A DNA stretch of 64,000 nucleotides from Streptomyces litmocidini (GTDB lineage: Bacteria; Actinomycetota; Actinomycetes; Streptomycetales; Streptomycetaceae): contig NZ_BMTQ01000006.1 of the NCBI RefSeq assembly GCF_014649755.1, forward strand, positions 186,001-250,000. The letters are read 5' to 3'. Below, in pieces: positions 54,683 through 62,926 of the stretch. The translations under genes were made by a program, and so were the position numbers. Numbering within the stretch: position 1 is the first letter of the stretch; each line of letters begins with the position of its first letter. The notes under the pieces are model-generated. The model saw only the letters and a program-made list of their open reading frames with translations. It ran no database searches and was not told where the DNA came from.

Positions 54683-54697
54683 CTGACTGGGCGTCAG
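54683..54697. promoter_or_regulatory. Shared palindromic operator, copy B
   Basis: CTGACTGGGCGTCAG. Overlaps the spacer of the probable ligase promoter (TTCCTG at 54680, 17-bp spacer, TAATCT at 54703-54708). Confidence 0.8.
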
Positions 54698-54702
54698 TTC
54701 TG

Positions 54703-54708
54703 TAATCT
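54703..54708 (+). promoter_or_regulatory. Probable -10 element of the acyl-CoA ligase promoter
   Basis: TAATCT fits TANNNT; a weak -35 TTCCTG lies 17 bp upstream. It sits between operators B and C, so a bound repressor would block RNA polymerase. Confidence 0.5.
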
Positions 54709-54721
54709 GACTGAACGTCAG
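54707..54721. promoter_or_regulatory. Shared palindromic operator, copy C
   Basis: CTGACTGAACGTCAG, centre 24 bp from that of copy B, covering the end of the -10 and the predicted transcription start. Confidence 0.8.
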
Positions 54722-54755
54722 GTACATGCGGACGGGTGAAGGGCGGGCGACACAC

Positions 54756-56978
54756 ATGCTTGGATCGACACACGGCACCTTCACCACCGATCTGCGCGCC
54801 CGCGTGGTCGCCTGCGGCGAGGCGCCCCCGACCGTCGTGCACGGCGTCACCGCCGCCCCCGGCGACCTGGACGTCAGCGGCCGGCCGCTGCACGCCCCCG
54901 TCCCCGACCTCGACCGGTTCTTCCGGCCCGAGTCCGTCGCGGTGATCGGCGCCTCCGACGCCGAGGGCCGGCCCAACACCGGCATCACCCGGCAGCTGCT
55001 CGCCTGGGCCGAACGGGTCGGCGCCCGGCTCGTGCCCGTGCACCCGACCCGTACGACCGTCTTCGGGATCGACTGCGTGCCCTCCGTCGGCGCGCTCACC
55101 GAACCCGTCGACCTCGCCGTCCTCCTCGTCGCCGACCCGCTGCCCGTGATCGAGGAACTCGCCTCGGCCAAGGTGCGGTTCGCGGTCGCCTTCGCCTCCG
55201 GCTTCGCCGAGACCGGGGCGGCCGGGGCCGCCGCGCAGGAACGCCTCGCCGCCGCCGTGCGCCGCTCCGGAATCCGCCTCCTCGGCCCCAACACCAACCT
55301 CAACGCCTTCGAGCGCTTCCGCGACGACCTCGAAGGCCCCGCCGTCGCCCTCATCACCCAGTCCGGCCACCAGGGGCGGCCCGTCTTCACCCTCCAGGAA
55401 ATCGGCGTCCGGCTCTCCCACTGGGCGCCCACCGGCAACGAGGCCGACCTGGAGACCGCCGACTTCCTCGCCTACTTCGCCGGACGCCCCGAGGTCGGAG
55501 CCATCGCCTGCTACGTCGAAGGGCTCAAGGACGGCCGCTCCTTCCTCCTCGCCGCCGACCGGGCCGCGCGCCGGGGCGTCCCCGTCGTCGCCGTGAAGGT
55601 CGGCCGCACCGAGACCGGCGCCCGCACCGCCGCCTCCCACACCGGCAAGCTCACCGGCGCCGACCGGGTCGTCGACGCGGCCATGCGGCAGTACGGGGTG
55701 ATCCGCGTCGACGGCCTCGACCAGCTCCAGGACACCTCCGCCCTCCTCGCCCGGGCGCGCCGGCCGCTCGCCGAGGGCGTCGTCGTCTACTCCATCTCCG
55801 GCGGTACGGGCGCCCACTTCGCCGACCTGGCCACGGCGGCGGGACTCGAACTCCCCACGCTCGGCCAGGCCAAACAGGACGAACTGCACCAGTGGATCCC
55901 GGAGTACCTGAACGTCGCCAACCCCGTCGACAACGGCGGTCACCCCGTGGGCGACTGGCGCGGCCGGAAGATCATCGACGCGATCCTCGCCGACCCCTCC
56001 GTCGGCGTCCTCATCTGCCCCATCACCGGCCCCTTCCCCCCGATGAGCGACAAGCTCGCCCAGGACCTCGTCGACGCGGCCGAGGCCACGGACAAACTGG
56101 TGTGCGTGGTCTGGGGCTCCCCGGTCGGCACGGAGGCGGCCTACCGCGAGACCCTCCTCGGCTCCTCCCGCGTCGCCACCTTCCGCACCTTCGCCAACTG
56201 CATCGGAGCCGTGAAGGCCCACCTCGACCACCACCGCTTCACCGCCGCCTACCGCTCCCCCTTCGACGAGGCCCCCCGCACCCCCTCCCCCTCCCTCCGC
56301 AAGGCCCGGGCCCTCCTGCGGCCCGGCCGGCGGCTCAGCGAGCACGCGGCGAAACAGCTGCTCCGGGCGTACGGGATACGGGTGCCGCGCGAGCAGCTCG
56401 TCACCAGCGCGGCGGCGGCCGTCCGGGCCGCCGGGCTCGTCGGCTACCCGGTCGTGATGAAGGCCTCGGGCGCGCAGCTCGCCCACAAGACGGAACTGGG
56501 CCTGGTGAAGGTGGGCCTGACCTCGGCCAGCCAGGTCAGGGACACGTACCGCGAACTCACCGACATCGCCCGGTACGAGTCGGTGGACCTCGACGGCATC
56601 CTCGTCTGCCAGATGGTCGGACGCGGCGTCGAGATGGTGGTGGGCGTGACCCACGACGAACTCTTCGGCCCGACGGTCACCGTGGGCCTCGGCGGAGTGC
56701 TGGTGGAGGTCCTGGACGACACCGCCGTCCGCGTCCCGCCCTTCGGCGAGCGCGAGGCCCGCTCGATGCTCGGCGAACTGCGCGGCCGGGCCCTGCTCGA
56801 CGGCGTACGGGGCGCACCGCCCGCCGACGTCGACGCCCTCGTCGAGGTGGTGCTCCGCGTCCAGCGGATGGCCCTCGAACTCGACGGCGACCTCGCCGAA
56901 CTGGACGTCAACCCGCTGATGGTGCTGCCGCGCGGGCAGGGGGCGGTGGCCCTGGACGCGCTGGCGGTCTGCCGATAG
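54756..56978 (+). CDS. NDP/ADP-forming acyl-CoA ligase (acetate-CoA ligase family, fused alpha-beta)
   Basis: 740 residues from ATG 54756 (GAAGGGCGGGCG upstream); ATG 54726 is possible. Order: CoA-binding domain (FFRPESVAVIGASDAEGRPNTG), succinyl-CoA-ligase-like domains (ALITQSGHQG, KVGRTETGARTAASHTGKLTG with the phosphorylated His, SISGGTGAHFADLA), then ATP-grasp (VVMKASGAQLAHKTELGLVKVGL, ELDVNPLMVL). It would charge an organic acid with CoA using ATP or GTP. Two operators lie in its promoter and an enoyl-CoA hydratase gene follows 8 bp after the stop, suggesting entry of a substrate into CoA-linked breakdown. Confidence 0.92.
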   Translation: MLGSTHGTFTTDLRARVVACGEAPPTVVHGVTAAPGDLDVSGRPLHAPVPDLDRFFRPESVAVIGASDAEGRPNTGITRQLLAWAERVGARLVPVHPTRTTVFGIDCVPSVGALTEPVDLAVLLVADPLPVIEELASAKVRFAVAFASGFAETGAAGAAAQERLAAAVRRSGIRLLGPNTNLNAFERFRDDLEGPAVALITQSGHQGRPVFTLQEIGVRLSHWAPTGNEADLETADFLAYFAGRPEVGAIACYVEGLKDGRSFLLAADRAARRGVPVVAVKVGRTETGARTAASHTGKLTGADRVVDAAMRQYGVIRVDGLDQLQDTSALLARARRPLAEGVVVYSISGGTGAHFADLATAAGLELPTLGQAKQDELHQWIPEYLNVANPVDNGGHPVGDWRGRKIIDAILADPSVGVLICPITGPFPPMSDKLAQDLVDAAEATDKLVCVVWGSPVGTEAAYRETLLGSSRVATFRTFANCIGAVKAHLDHHRFTAAYRSPFDEAPRTPSPSLRKARALLRPGRRLSEHAAKQLLRAYGIRVPREQLVTSAAAAVRAAGLVGYPVVMKASGAQLAHKTELGLVKVGLTSASQVRDTYRELTDIARYESVDLDGILVCQMVGRGVEMVVGVTHDELFGPTVTVGLGGVLVEVLDDTAVRVPPFGEREARSMLGELRGRALLDGVRGAPPADVDALVEVVLRVQRMALELDGDLAELDVNPLMVLPRGQGAVALDALAVCR

Positions 56979-56986
56979 GAGCCCTC

Positions 56987-57772
56987 GTGCCGGATCTGCT
57001 GCACACCGTCGAGAACGGCGTCTCCTGGATCACGCTCAACCGCCCCGAGGCGATGAACGCGGTCACCTGGGACCAGCGGGAGCGGATCATCGCCCTGCTG
57101 GCCGAGGCCTCCGCCACCCCGGACGTGCGCTGCGTGGTGGTGACGGCCACCGGACGGGGCTTCTGCGCGGGCGCGGACCTGCGGGGCGCGCCGTCCACCG
57201 GCGAGCGTGTCGCGGGGGACGTGGCGCGGATGATCCGGCTCGGCGCGCAGCGCTTCGTCTCCGCCGTACTGGACTGCGAGAAACCGGTGATCGCGGCGGT
57301 GAACGGGACGGCGGCCGGGATCGGGGCGCACCTCGCGTTCGCCTGCGACCTGGTGCTCGCGGCGGACTCGGCACGGTTCATCGAGGTGTTCGTACGGCGG
57401 GGGCTGGTCCCGGACGGGGGCGGGGCGTACCTCCTGCCCCGGCTGATCGGGCCGCGCCGGACGAAGGAGTTGATGTTCTTCGGCGACGCGGTGCCGGCGG
57501 CGGAGGCCCTCGGGATGGGCCTGGTGAACCGGGTCGTCCCCGCGGACGAGCTGGAGGAGACGGCACGGGAATGGGCCGAACGCCTGGCCCAGGGCCCGAC
57601 GCGGGCCCTGACCCTCACGAAGCAGCTGGTCAACGCGTCGCTGGACGTGGACCGCGCCGCCGCCTTCGCGGCGGAAGCGGTCGCCCAGGAACTGAACATG
57701 ACCACCCGGGACGCCCAGGAGGGCGTGGCGAGTTTCGTGGAGCGGCGGGAGGCGCGGTACGAGGGACGGTAG
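56987..57772 (+). CDS. Enoyl-CoA hydratase/isomerase family protein, PaaG-like
   Basis: 261 residues from GTG with GGAG upstream. WITLNRPEAMNAVTW, FCAGADLRG and NGTAAGIGAHLAFACDLVLAADSARF form the crotonase CoA and oxyanion sites. The position of the second catalytic Glu of hydratases reads GLVPDGGGAYLLPRL, with Asp as in the PaaG isomerase rather than Glu, and no Glu is visible at the first, so isomerase or hydrolase-like chemistry is more likely than simple hydration. In an operon with the acyl-CoA ligase. Confidence 0.9.
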   Translation: MPDLLHTVENGVSWITLNRPEAMNAVTWDQRERIIALLAEASATPDVRCVVVTATGRGFCAGADLRGAPSTGERVAGDVARMIRLGAQRFVSAVLDCEKPVIAAVNGTAAGIGAHLAFACDLVLAADSARFIEVFVRRGLVPDGGGAYLLPRLIGPRRTKELMFFGDAVPAAEALGMGLVNRVVPADELEETAREWAERLAQGPTRALTLTKQLVNASLDVDRAAAFAAEAVAQELNMTTRDAQEGVASFVERREARYEGR

Positions 57773-58103
57773 CGGGGGCCGTCGCACCGGGGCCCCGGGG
57801 GGCGTCGCGCACACGCCGGACACACCGCTCCGGGGGAACGGAAGGCCCTGCTCCGAGCGCTCGCGCGAAAGACCCGGAAGGTCCCCTCTCCTGGCTCCCG
57901 CCCTGCTGACGGCCCTCGTGGAGCCGGTGGTCCCGACGAGCCCGGCGGCGACGGCGGCCCCGGCGCCGTCCAGCGCGACACCCCCGCAGGACCCGGTTCC
58001 CGACCGGCGTCGCGGGGACCCGGGCGACGGGAACCGTCGCGGGCCGGCCGAGTCGGTGGCCATCGTCCCCGGAGGCTTCCCATCTGACGAACCGTCAGTT
58101 TCA
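57773..58103. other. Intergenic region between the crotonase and flavin reductase genes
   Basis: 330 bp, GC-rich. Contains an imperfect hairpin at about 57988-58031 (GGTTCCCG with CGGGAACC, inner GTCGC/GCGAC) and, at its end, operator D. A forward frame is open across it in phase with the flavin reductase, but without domain resemblance. Confidence 0.5.
58084..58098. promoter_or_regulatory. Shared palindromic operator, copy D
   Basis: CTGACGAACCGTCAG, perfectly palindromic apart from the central three bases, ending 5 bp before the first usable ATG of the flavin reductase gene. Confidence 0.8.
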
Positions 58104-58715
58104 ATGGACGGCGTGATGGGACACGCGGGGATGGCGGCCACCGCCGTCCGACACCTGAGAGCGGCCGGTTCGCCGACGGCCGTGGAACCACTGCCCCGAC
58201 CCGCCCTGCGCGCGGTACGGGAGGACGAGCGCCCACCCGTCGACCCGGCCGAATTCCGCCGCGTCCTGGGCCACTTCGCGAGCGGGGTGACGATCGTGAC
58301 GGCCCTCGACGCCGACGGGCCGACCGGCTTCGCCTGCCAGTCCTTCGCCTCCCTCTCCCTCGACCCGCCCCTCGTGGCCTTCATGGTCGCCCGGACGTCG
58401 ACCACCTGGCCCCGGATCGCGGCGGCCGGAACCTTCTGCGTCAACGTCCTCGGCGCCGGACAGGACGAACTGTGCCGGTCCTTCGCGGTGAGCGGCGCGG
58501 ACAAGTTCGCGGGCGTCGCGTGGGACCCGGCCCCGGCCACCGGCTCCCCGCGCCTCGCCGGCGCGCCCGCCTGGATCGACTGCACGGTCACCACGGTCCA
58601 CACCGGCGGGGACCACCTGATCGTGGTGGGGCGGGTGGAGGGCCTGGACGCGACGGAGGGGGCCGGGGGGCCGCTGCTCTTCCACCGGGGGCGGTTCGGC
58701 CGCTTCAGCGGGTAG
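58104..58715 (+). CDS. Flavin reductase family protein (HpaC-like)
   Basis: About 203 residues; ATG 58104, 58116 or 58131 could start it, none with a clear ribosome binding site. FRRVLGHFASGVTIVTALDADGPTGFACQSFASLSLDPPLVAFMVA and FCVNVLGAGQDELCRSFAVSGADKFAGV match flavin:NAD(P)H reductases and related one-component flavoproteins of two-component monooxygenases. It may supply reduced flavin to an oxygenase. Operator D lies directly before the start, linking it to the ligase, monooxygenase and DoxX operons. Confidence 0.85.
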   Translation: MDGVMGHAGMAATAVRHLRAAGSPTAVEPLPRPALRAVREDERPPVDPAEFRRVLGHFASGVTIVTALDADGPTGFACQSFASLSLDPPLVAFMVARTSTTWPRIAAAGTFCVNVLGAGQDELCRSFAVSGADKFAGVAWDPAPATGSPRLAGAPAWIDCTVTTVHTGGDHLIVVGRVEGLDATEGAGGPLLFHRGRFGRFSG

Positions 58716-58752
58716 CCGCCCCCGGCGCGGGCGCACCCCGCCGTTGCGGTCT

Positions 58753-58840
58753 GCGCCCACCCCCGCCGTGGGCCGCACCCACCCCCGCCGTGGGCTGCGC
58801 CCGCCCCCGTTGTGGGCCGCACCCCCCCCGTTGTGGGCAG
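58753..58840 (+). repeat. Four 22-bp tandem repeats
   Basis: Units at 58753, 58775, 58797 and 58819, each GCRCCC-(A/G/C)-CCCCCG-(C/T)-(C/T)GTGGGC type. The last unit runs into the left hairpin element. Part of a 500-bp non-coding block. Confidence 0.85.
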
Positions 58841-58875
58841 TCGTTCCGCTGGGGCGGAACGGGTGGGCACAACGG
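58828..58875. repeat. Structured repeat element, left copy (48 bp)
   Basis: Outer arms CCGTTGTG/CACAACGG and inner arms CGTTCCGC/GCGGAACG pair perfectly; a short internal loop (GGCAGT opposite GGTGGG) separates them and TGGG forms the tip. Mirror partner at 58993-59039. Confidence 0.8.
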
Positions 58876-58992
58876 AACGGCGCCCCTTGCCGGCGCCCGA
58901 GGCTGCTGCGCCTGGACCCGCACCGAACGTGCGCCGCACGACGTGGTGCGGGTCGGGGCCCGGAACGCGGAGGCGCCGCTGGAGGGCGCCGT

Positions 58993-59039
58993 CCCGTGTG
59001 CCCACCCGTCCCGCCCAGCGGGACGATTGCCCACACGGG
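58993..59039. repeat. Structured repeat element, right copy in inverted orientation (47 bp)
   Basis: Outer arms CCCGTGTG/CACACGGG and inner arms CGTCCCGC/GCGGGACG. Read on the other strand it aligns with the left copy throughout; where bases differ, both sides of the stem differ together. The 117 bp between the two copies contain further nested pairs (GACCCGCAC at 58915 with GTGCGGGTC at 58946). Confidence 0.8.
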
Positions 59040-59049
59040 GGGTGCGGGA

Positions 59050-59173
59050 GGGGCATCGCCCATCAGAGCGCGGGCCCCACACAGGGGGTGGGCCGGGGCA
59101 TCGCCCATCAGGGCGCGGGCCCACACGGCGGGCGGGGGCACCGCCCAGTAGGGCATGGGCCCCACGCGGGCGG
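59050..59173 (+). repeat. Three 40-45-bp degenerate tandem repeats
   Basis: Units at 59050, 59095 and 59135 begin GGGGCATCGCCCATCAG (third GGGGCACCGCCCAGTAG) and contain GGGC-CCCACAC. Together with the hairpins they fill the gap between converging genes. Confidence 0.75.
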
Positions 59174-59230
59174 GGGGCGCGGCGACCGGGGGGAGTCGGG
59201 CGTGCCCTCGTCAGGGCCGCTCATCGGCGG

Positions 59231-60553
59231 TCATCGTGCCCCCGCCAGGGGCGCCGGCTCCGTCCGGGGGCGGCTGATGACCAGGGCCATCAGGGCCGCC
59301 GCCGCGCACAGCGCGCCCGAGGCGTACCAGACGACGTCGTACGTGCCGAAGACGTCGCGGGCCACGCCGCCCGCGAAGGCGACGGCCGCCGCGCCGACCT
59401 GGTGGGAGGCGAGGACCCAGCCGAAGACGATCGCCGAGTCCTCGCCGTAGTGCTCGCGGCACAGGGCGATGGTGGGCGGGACGGTGGCGACCCAGTCGAG
59501 GCCGTAGAAGACGATGAAGAAGAGCATCGGGGGGTGCACGGCCGGGGCCAGGAGCATGGGGAGGAAGAGGAGCGAGATCCCGCGGAGGGCGTAGTAGACC
59601 GCCAGGAGCCGGCGCGGCGAGAAGCGGTCGGTGAACCAGCCGGAGGCCACCGTGCCGACGACGTCGAAGACGCCGATCACCGCGAGCAGTCCGGCCGCCG
59701 CCGTCACGGGCATGCCGTGGTCGTGGGCGGCGGGCACGAAGTGGGTCTTGACGAGGCCGTTCGTCGAGGCTCCGCAGATCGCGAAGGAGCCGGCGAGGAG
59801 CCAGAAGGGGCCGGTGCGGGCCGCCTTGAGCAGGACGGCGAGCGCGCGGCGGGCCGCGCCGGGGGCGGGGGTGGGCTTGTCGGCGTACTCCCCGCCGTAC
59901 GGGGCGAGCCGGACGTCCGCCGGGTGGTCGCGGAGCAGCAGCCAGACGAAGGGGACGACGGTGAGGGCGGCCAGGGCCACCGTCACCGCGGCCGGGCGCC
60001 AGCCGTGGTGCTCCACCAGCCAGGAGAGGAGGGGGAGGAAGACCAGTTGGCCCGAGGCGCCCGCCGCCGTGAGGATGCCCGTCACCAGCCCCCGCCGCGC
60101 GACGAACCAGCGGTTGGTGACCGTGGCGGCGAAGGCGAGGGCCATGGAGCCGCTGCCGAGGCCGACGAGGACGCCCCAGTAGAGGACCAGTTGCCAGGCC
60201 GCCGTCATCCAGACGGTGAGCAGCGAGCCCAGAGCGATGACGCCGAGGGCCACGGCCACCACCCTGCGGATGCCGAAGCGGTCCATGAGCGCGGCGGCGA
60301 ACGGGGCGGTCAGGCCGTAGAGGGCGAGGTTCACCGAGACGGCGAAGCCGATGGTGCCCCGCGACCAGTGGAACTCCTCGTGCAGCGGTTCGATCAGGAG
60401 GCCCGGCAGGGAGGCGAAGGCCGCGGCGCCGATGATCGTGACGAAGGTGACCGCCGCGACGAACCAGGCGCGGTGGACGCGGGGGGTGCGGGGGACACGG
60501 GGCGACGGACCGGCCGGCGTGGTGGCGGCGGACGTCTCGGTTGTCTGGGCCAT
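59231..60553 (-). CDS. MFS transporter (12 helices)
   Basis: 440 residues from ATG 60553. LIEPLHEEFHWSRGTIGFAVSVNLALYGLTAPFAAALMDRFGIRRVV carries the MFS loop 2-3 motif, with NRWFVARRGLVTGILTAAGASGQLVFLPLLSWLVEHHGWRPA resembling monocarboxylate/oxalate-formate-type transporters. About twelve helices. Possible role in uptake of the acid used by the nearby CoA ligase block, but it lacks the shared operator and is separated by the repeat region. Confidence 0.9.
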   Translation of the reverse strand: MAQTTETSAATTPAGPSPRVPRTPRVHRAWFVAAVTFVTIIGAAAFASLPGLLIEPLHEEFHWSRGTIGFAVSVNLALYGLTAPFAAALMDRFGIRRVVAVALGVIALGSLLTVWMTAAWQLVLYWGVLVGLGSGSMALAFAATVTNRWFVARRGLVTGILTAAGASGQLVFLPLLSWLVEHHGWRPAAVTVALAALTVVPFVWLLLRDHPADVRLAPYGGEYADKPTPAPGAARRALAVLLKAARTGPFWLLAGSFAICGASTNGLVKTHFVPAAHDHGMPVTAAAGLLAVIGVFDVVGTVASGWFTDRFSPRRLLAVYYALRGISLLFLPMLLAPAVHPPMLFFIVFYGLDWVATVPPTIALCREHYGEDSAIVFGWVLASHQVGAAAVAFAGGVARDVFGTYDVVWYASGALCAAAALMALVISRPRTEPAPLAGAR

Positions 60554-60632
60554 GCCACCGAGCATTCCGGGCCGCTCCCTCCCCCGCCATTGGCCCGAAC
60601 GACAGGTTTCCAACGGATCGGGCCACGCACCC

Positions 60633-61886
60633 CTACACCCGCGGCAGCGTCCTGACGGGGCGCGCCACCAGCAGCGCCGCCACCACGAGCACCGCGATCC
60701 CCGCCCCCGCGAGCAGCACCTCCTCCGTGCCGACCGCCGCCGCCACCGGCCCCGACAGGGTGCGGCCGACGCCCATCATCAGGAGCGAGCCGGCCACGTC
60801 GTACGCGTGCATCCGGTTCAGCGCCTCCTGCGGCACGTGCGTCTGGACCGAGGTGGACCACATGACCAGCCAGAAGGCGAAGGCCGCCCCGCCGATGAAC
60901 TGCCCGGCGCCGAGGGCCCCGACCGGCGCGCCCGTGCCGAGCAGGGTCAGGTTCACCGGGAGGCCGAGGAGCGCCACCGCGCCCGCCGCGAGGGGGCGGC
61001 GCGGGCGCAGCCGGATCGCGAGGAGGCCGCCGGCGGCGCTGCCGGCGCCGTTGACGGCCATGAGCGTGCCGTACGCGGCCGAGCCGTGCTCCCCGGTGAC
61101 GAGGCTCGCGGTGAGCGGGACCATGGGTCCGGCGACGGTCAGCCCGTACACCGTCCAGATGGAGATGACGCCCCAGAGCCAGCTCCGCGACCTGAACTCC
61201 CGCCATCCACCGGCGAGTTCCGCACCGAGGGAGGCGCGCGGCGCGGTGTCGGAGGGGATCGGGGCGAGCCGCATCAGCAGGAAGCAGACGGCGCTCACCG
61301 CGAACGTGACGCCGTTGACGGCGAAGGCGGCACCGGCGTTCCGAACGGCGACGAGCAGACCGGCGGCGGCCGGTCCCGCCATGGTCATGAGGGCCTCGAC
61401 GACCCGCAGGACGGCGTTGGCGCGCTGCACGTCGGGGGCGATGCGGGGGATGGTGGAGGCGACGCCCGGCTGGAAGAGGGCGGCGCCGACGCCGCTGAGG
61501 GCGGAGAGGGCGTAGACGGCCCAGAGCGGCGGGCCGCCGAGCGTGAAGGAGACGGCGAGGACGGCGGCGCCGGGCAGCCGCAGGAGGTCGGCGAGGATCA
61601 TCATGCGGCGGGCGGTGAAGCGGTCGGCGAGGACGCCGCCGAAGAGCACGAAGAGCGCGAAGGCGGCGGTCCAGCCGCCCAGCGCGTAGCCGACGGTGGA
61701 GCCGGGGTGGCCTGCGCCGAGGAGTCCGGCGGCGAAGGCGACCGGGACCATGCCCTCGCCGAAGACGGCGACGCCCCGGGCGACGAAGAAGAGCCGGAAG
61801 TTACGGTTCCACAGCGCGGGCGGCACGACCGGGGCGGGAATCCGCCCGGTGGCCTCAGACTTGTACGTGTTGTCCGTCACGGACAC
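60633..61886 (-). CDS. MFS transporter, probable drug-efflux type
   Basis: 417 residues from GTG 61886 (a GTG two codons on is also possible). WNRNFRLFFVARGVAVFGEGMVPVAFAAGLL and GGVLADRFTARRMMILADLLRL follow the MFS_3/enterobactin-exporter-like pattern of actinobacterial drug efflux proteins. Divergent from a GlxA-type regulator with 60 bp between starts; a nested palindrome (61863-61890) covers its start codon, a candidate site for that regulator. Confidence 0.9.
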   Translation of the reverse strand: MSVTDNTYKSEATGRIPAPVVPPALWNRNFRLFFVARGVAVFGEGMVPVAFAAGLLGAGHPGSTVGYALGGWTAAFALFVLFGGVLADRFTARRMMILADLLRLPGAAVLAVSFTLGGPPLWAVYALSALSGVGAALFQPGVASTIPRIAPDVQRANAVLRVVEALMTMAGPAAAGLLVAVRNAGAAFAVNGVTFAVSAVCFLLMRLAPIPSDTAPRASLGAELAGGWREFRSRSWLWGVISIWTVYGLTVAGPMVPLTASLVTGEHGSAAYGTLMAVNGAGSAAGGLLAIRLRPRRPLAAGAVALLGLPVNLTLLGTGAPVGALGAGQFIGGAAFAFWLVMWSTSVQTHVPQEALNRMHAYDVAGSLLMMGVGRTLSGPVAAAVGTEEVLLAGAGIAVLVVAALLVARPVRTLPRV

Positions 61887-61890
61887 GTAC
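61863..61890. promoter_or_regulatory. Nested palindrome at the divergent MFS/regulator promoters
   Basis: Outer arms GTACGTG and CACGTAC, inner TCCG-TCA-CGGA, with a TTG bulge on one side. It overlaps the MFS start codon and lies 56 bp before the regulator start. Confidence 0.5.
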
Positions 61891-61945
61891 TCGTACCAGT
61901 CGTATGGTCTGGACCACCACCGATTTACGGAGGAGCACCCCGCCC

Positions 61946-62926
61946 GTGCAGCAGCCGCACCGCGTCGCCGTCCTCGCCCTGCCCGGCCTCCTCCCCTTCG
62001 AGCTGGGCATCCCGCACCGCATCTTCGGCCGGGCGAAGGGCCCCGGGGGCCGACCGCTGTACGAGATCGTGACCTGCGCCCCGAAGGCCGGTCCGGTGCA
62101 GACGGACGCCGACTTCTCGATCCACGTCGAGCACGGCCCGGAGGCCCTCGCCACCGCCGACACGGTCGTCGTGCCCGCCTCCTACGAGCTCGGGCCGGTC
62201 CACGACGAGGGCAGGCTCCCCGAGGAGCTGGCCGCGGCGCTCGCCCGCATCCGGCCCGGCACCCGGCTGGTCTCCATCTGCACCGGCGGGTACGTGCTCG
62301 CCGCGGCCGGCTTCCTCGACGGGCGCCCGGCCACCACCCACTGGGCGTCCGCCGAGCACTTCCAGCGCCTCTTCCCGCGCGTGCGGGTCGACGCGGACGT
62401 CCTCTTCATCGACGACGGCGACGTCCTCACCTCGGCCGGGGTGGCCGCCGGCATCGACCTGTGCCTGCACATCGTGCGCCGCGACCACGGCACGGCCGTC
62501 GCCAACGACGTCGCCCGCAGGACCGTCGTGCCGCCCCACCGGGACGGCGGCCAGGCCCAGTACATCGAGCGGCCCCTGCCGGAGGCCGGCACCCACACCA
62601 CGACCACCGCGCGGGCCTGGGCGCTCGCCCACCTCCACGAGCCGATCCAGCTGCGGGACCTGGCGGAGAAGGAGGCGATGAGCGTCCGGACGTTCACCCG
62701 CCGCTTCCGCGACGAGGTCGGCGTCAGCCCCGGCCAGTGGCTCACCCAGCAGCGCGTCGAACGCGCCCGGCACCTGCTGGAGTCCACCGGCCTGCCGGTC
62801 GACCGGGTCGCCCGGGACGCGGGCTTCGGCACGGCCCAGTCGCTGCGGACGCACCTGATGAGCGCGATCGGGGTGACGCCGACGTCCTACCGGCGGACGT
62901 TCCGCACGGGGGCGTCCTCCGTCTGA
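61946..62926 (+). CDS. GlxA-family AraC-type transcriptional regulator
   Basis: 326 residues from GTG with GGAGGAG upstream. The first 190 residues are a DJ-1/PfpI-like domain (VAVLALPGLLPFELGIPHRIFG, VSICTGGYVLAAAGFLDGRPATTHW with the nucleophile-elbow Cys, SAGVAAGIDLCLHIV). The last 100 carry two helix-turn-helix motifs (IQLRDLAEKEAMSVRTFTRRFRDEVG, LPVDRVARDAGFGTAQSLRTHL). It probably controls the divergent exporter. Its end overlaps the opposing MFS gene by 40 bp. Confidence 0.93.
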   Translation: MQQPHRVAVLALPGLLPFELGIPHRIFGRAKGPGGRPLYEIVTCAPKAGPVQTDADFSIHVEHGPEALATADTVVVPASYELGPVHDEGRLPEELAAALARIRPGTRLVSICTGGYVLAAAGFLDGRPATTHWASAEHFQRLFPRVRVDADVLFIDDGDVLTSAGVAAGIDLCLHIVRRDHGTAVANDVARRTVVPPHRDGGQAQYIERPLPEAGTHTTTTARAWALAHLHEPIQLRDLAEKEAMSVRTFTRRFRDEVGVSPGQWLTQQRVERARHLLESTGLPVDRVARDAGFGTAQSLRTHLMSAIGVTPTSYRRTFRTGASSV

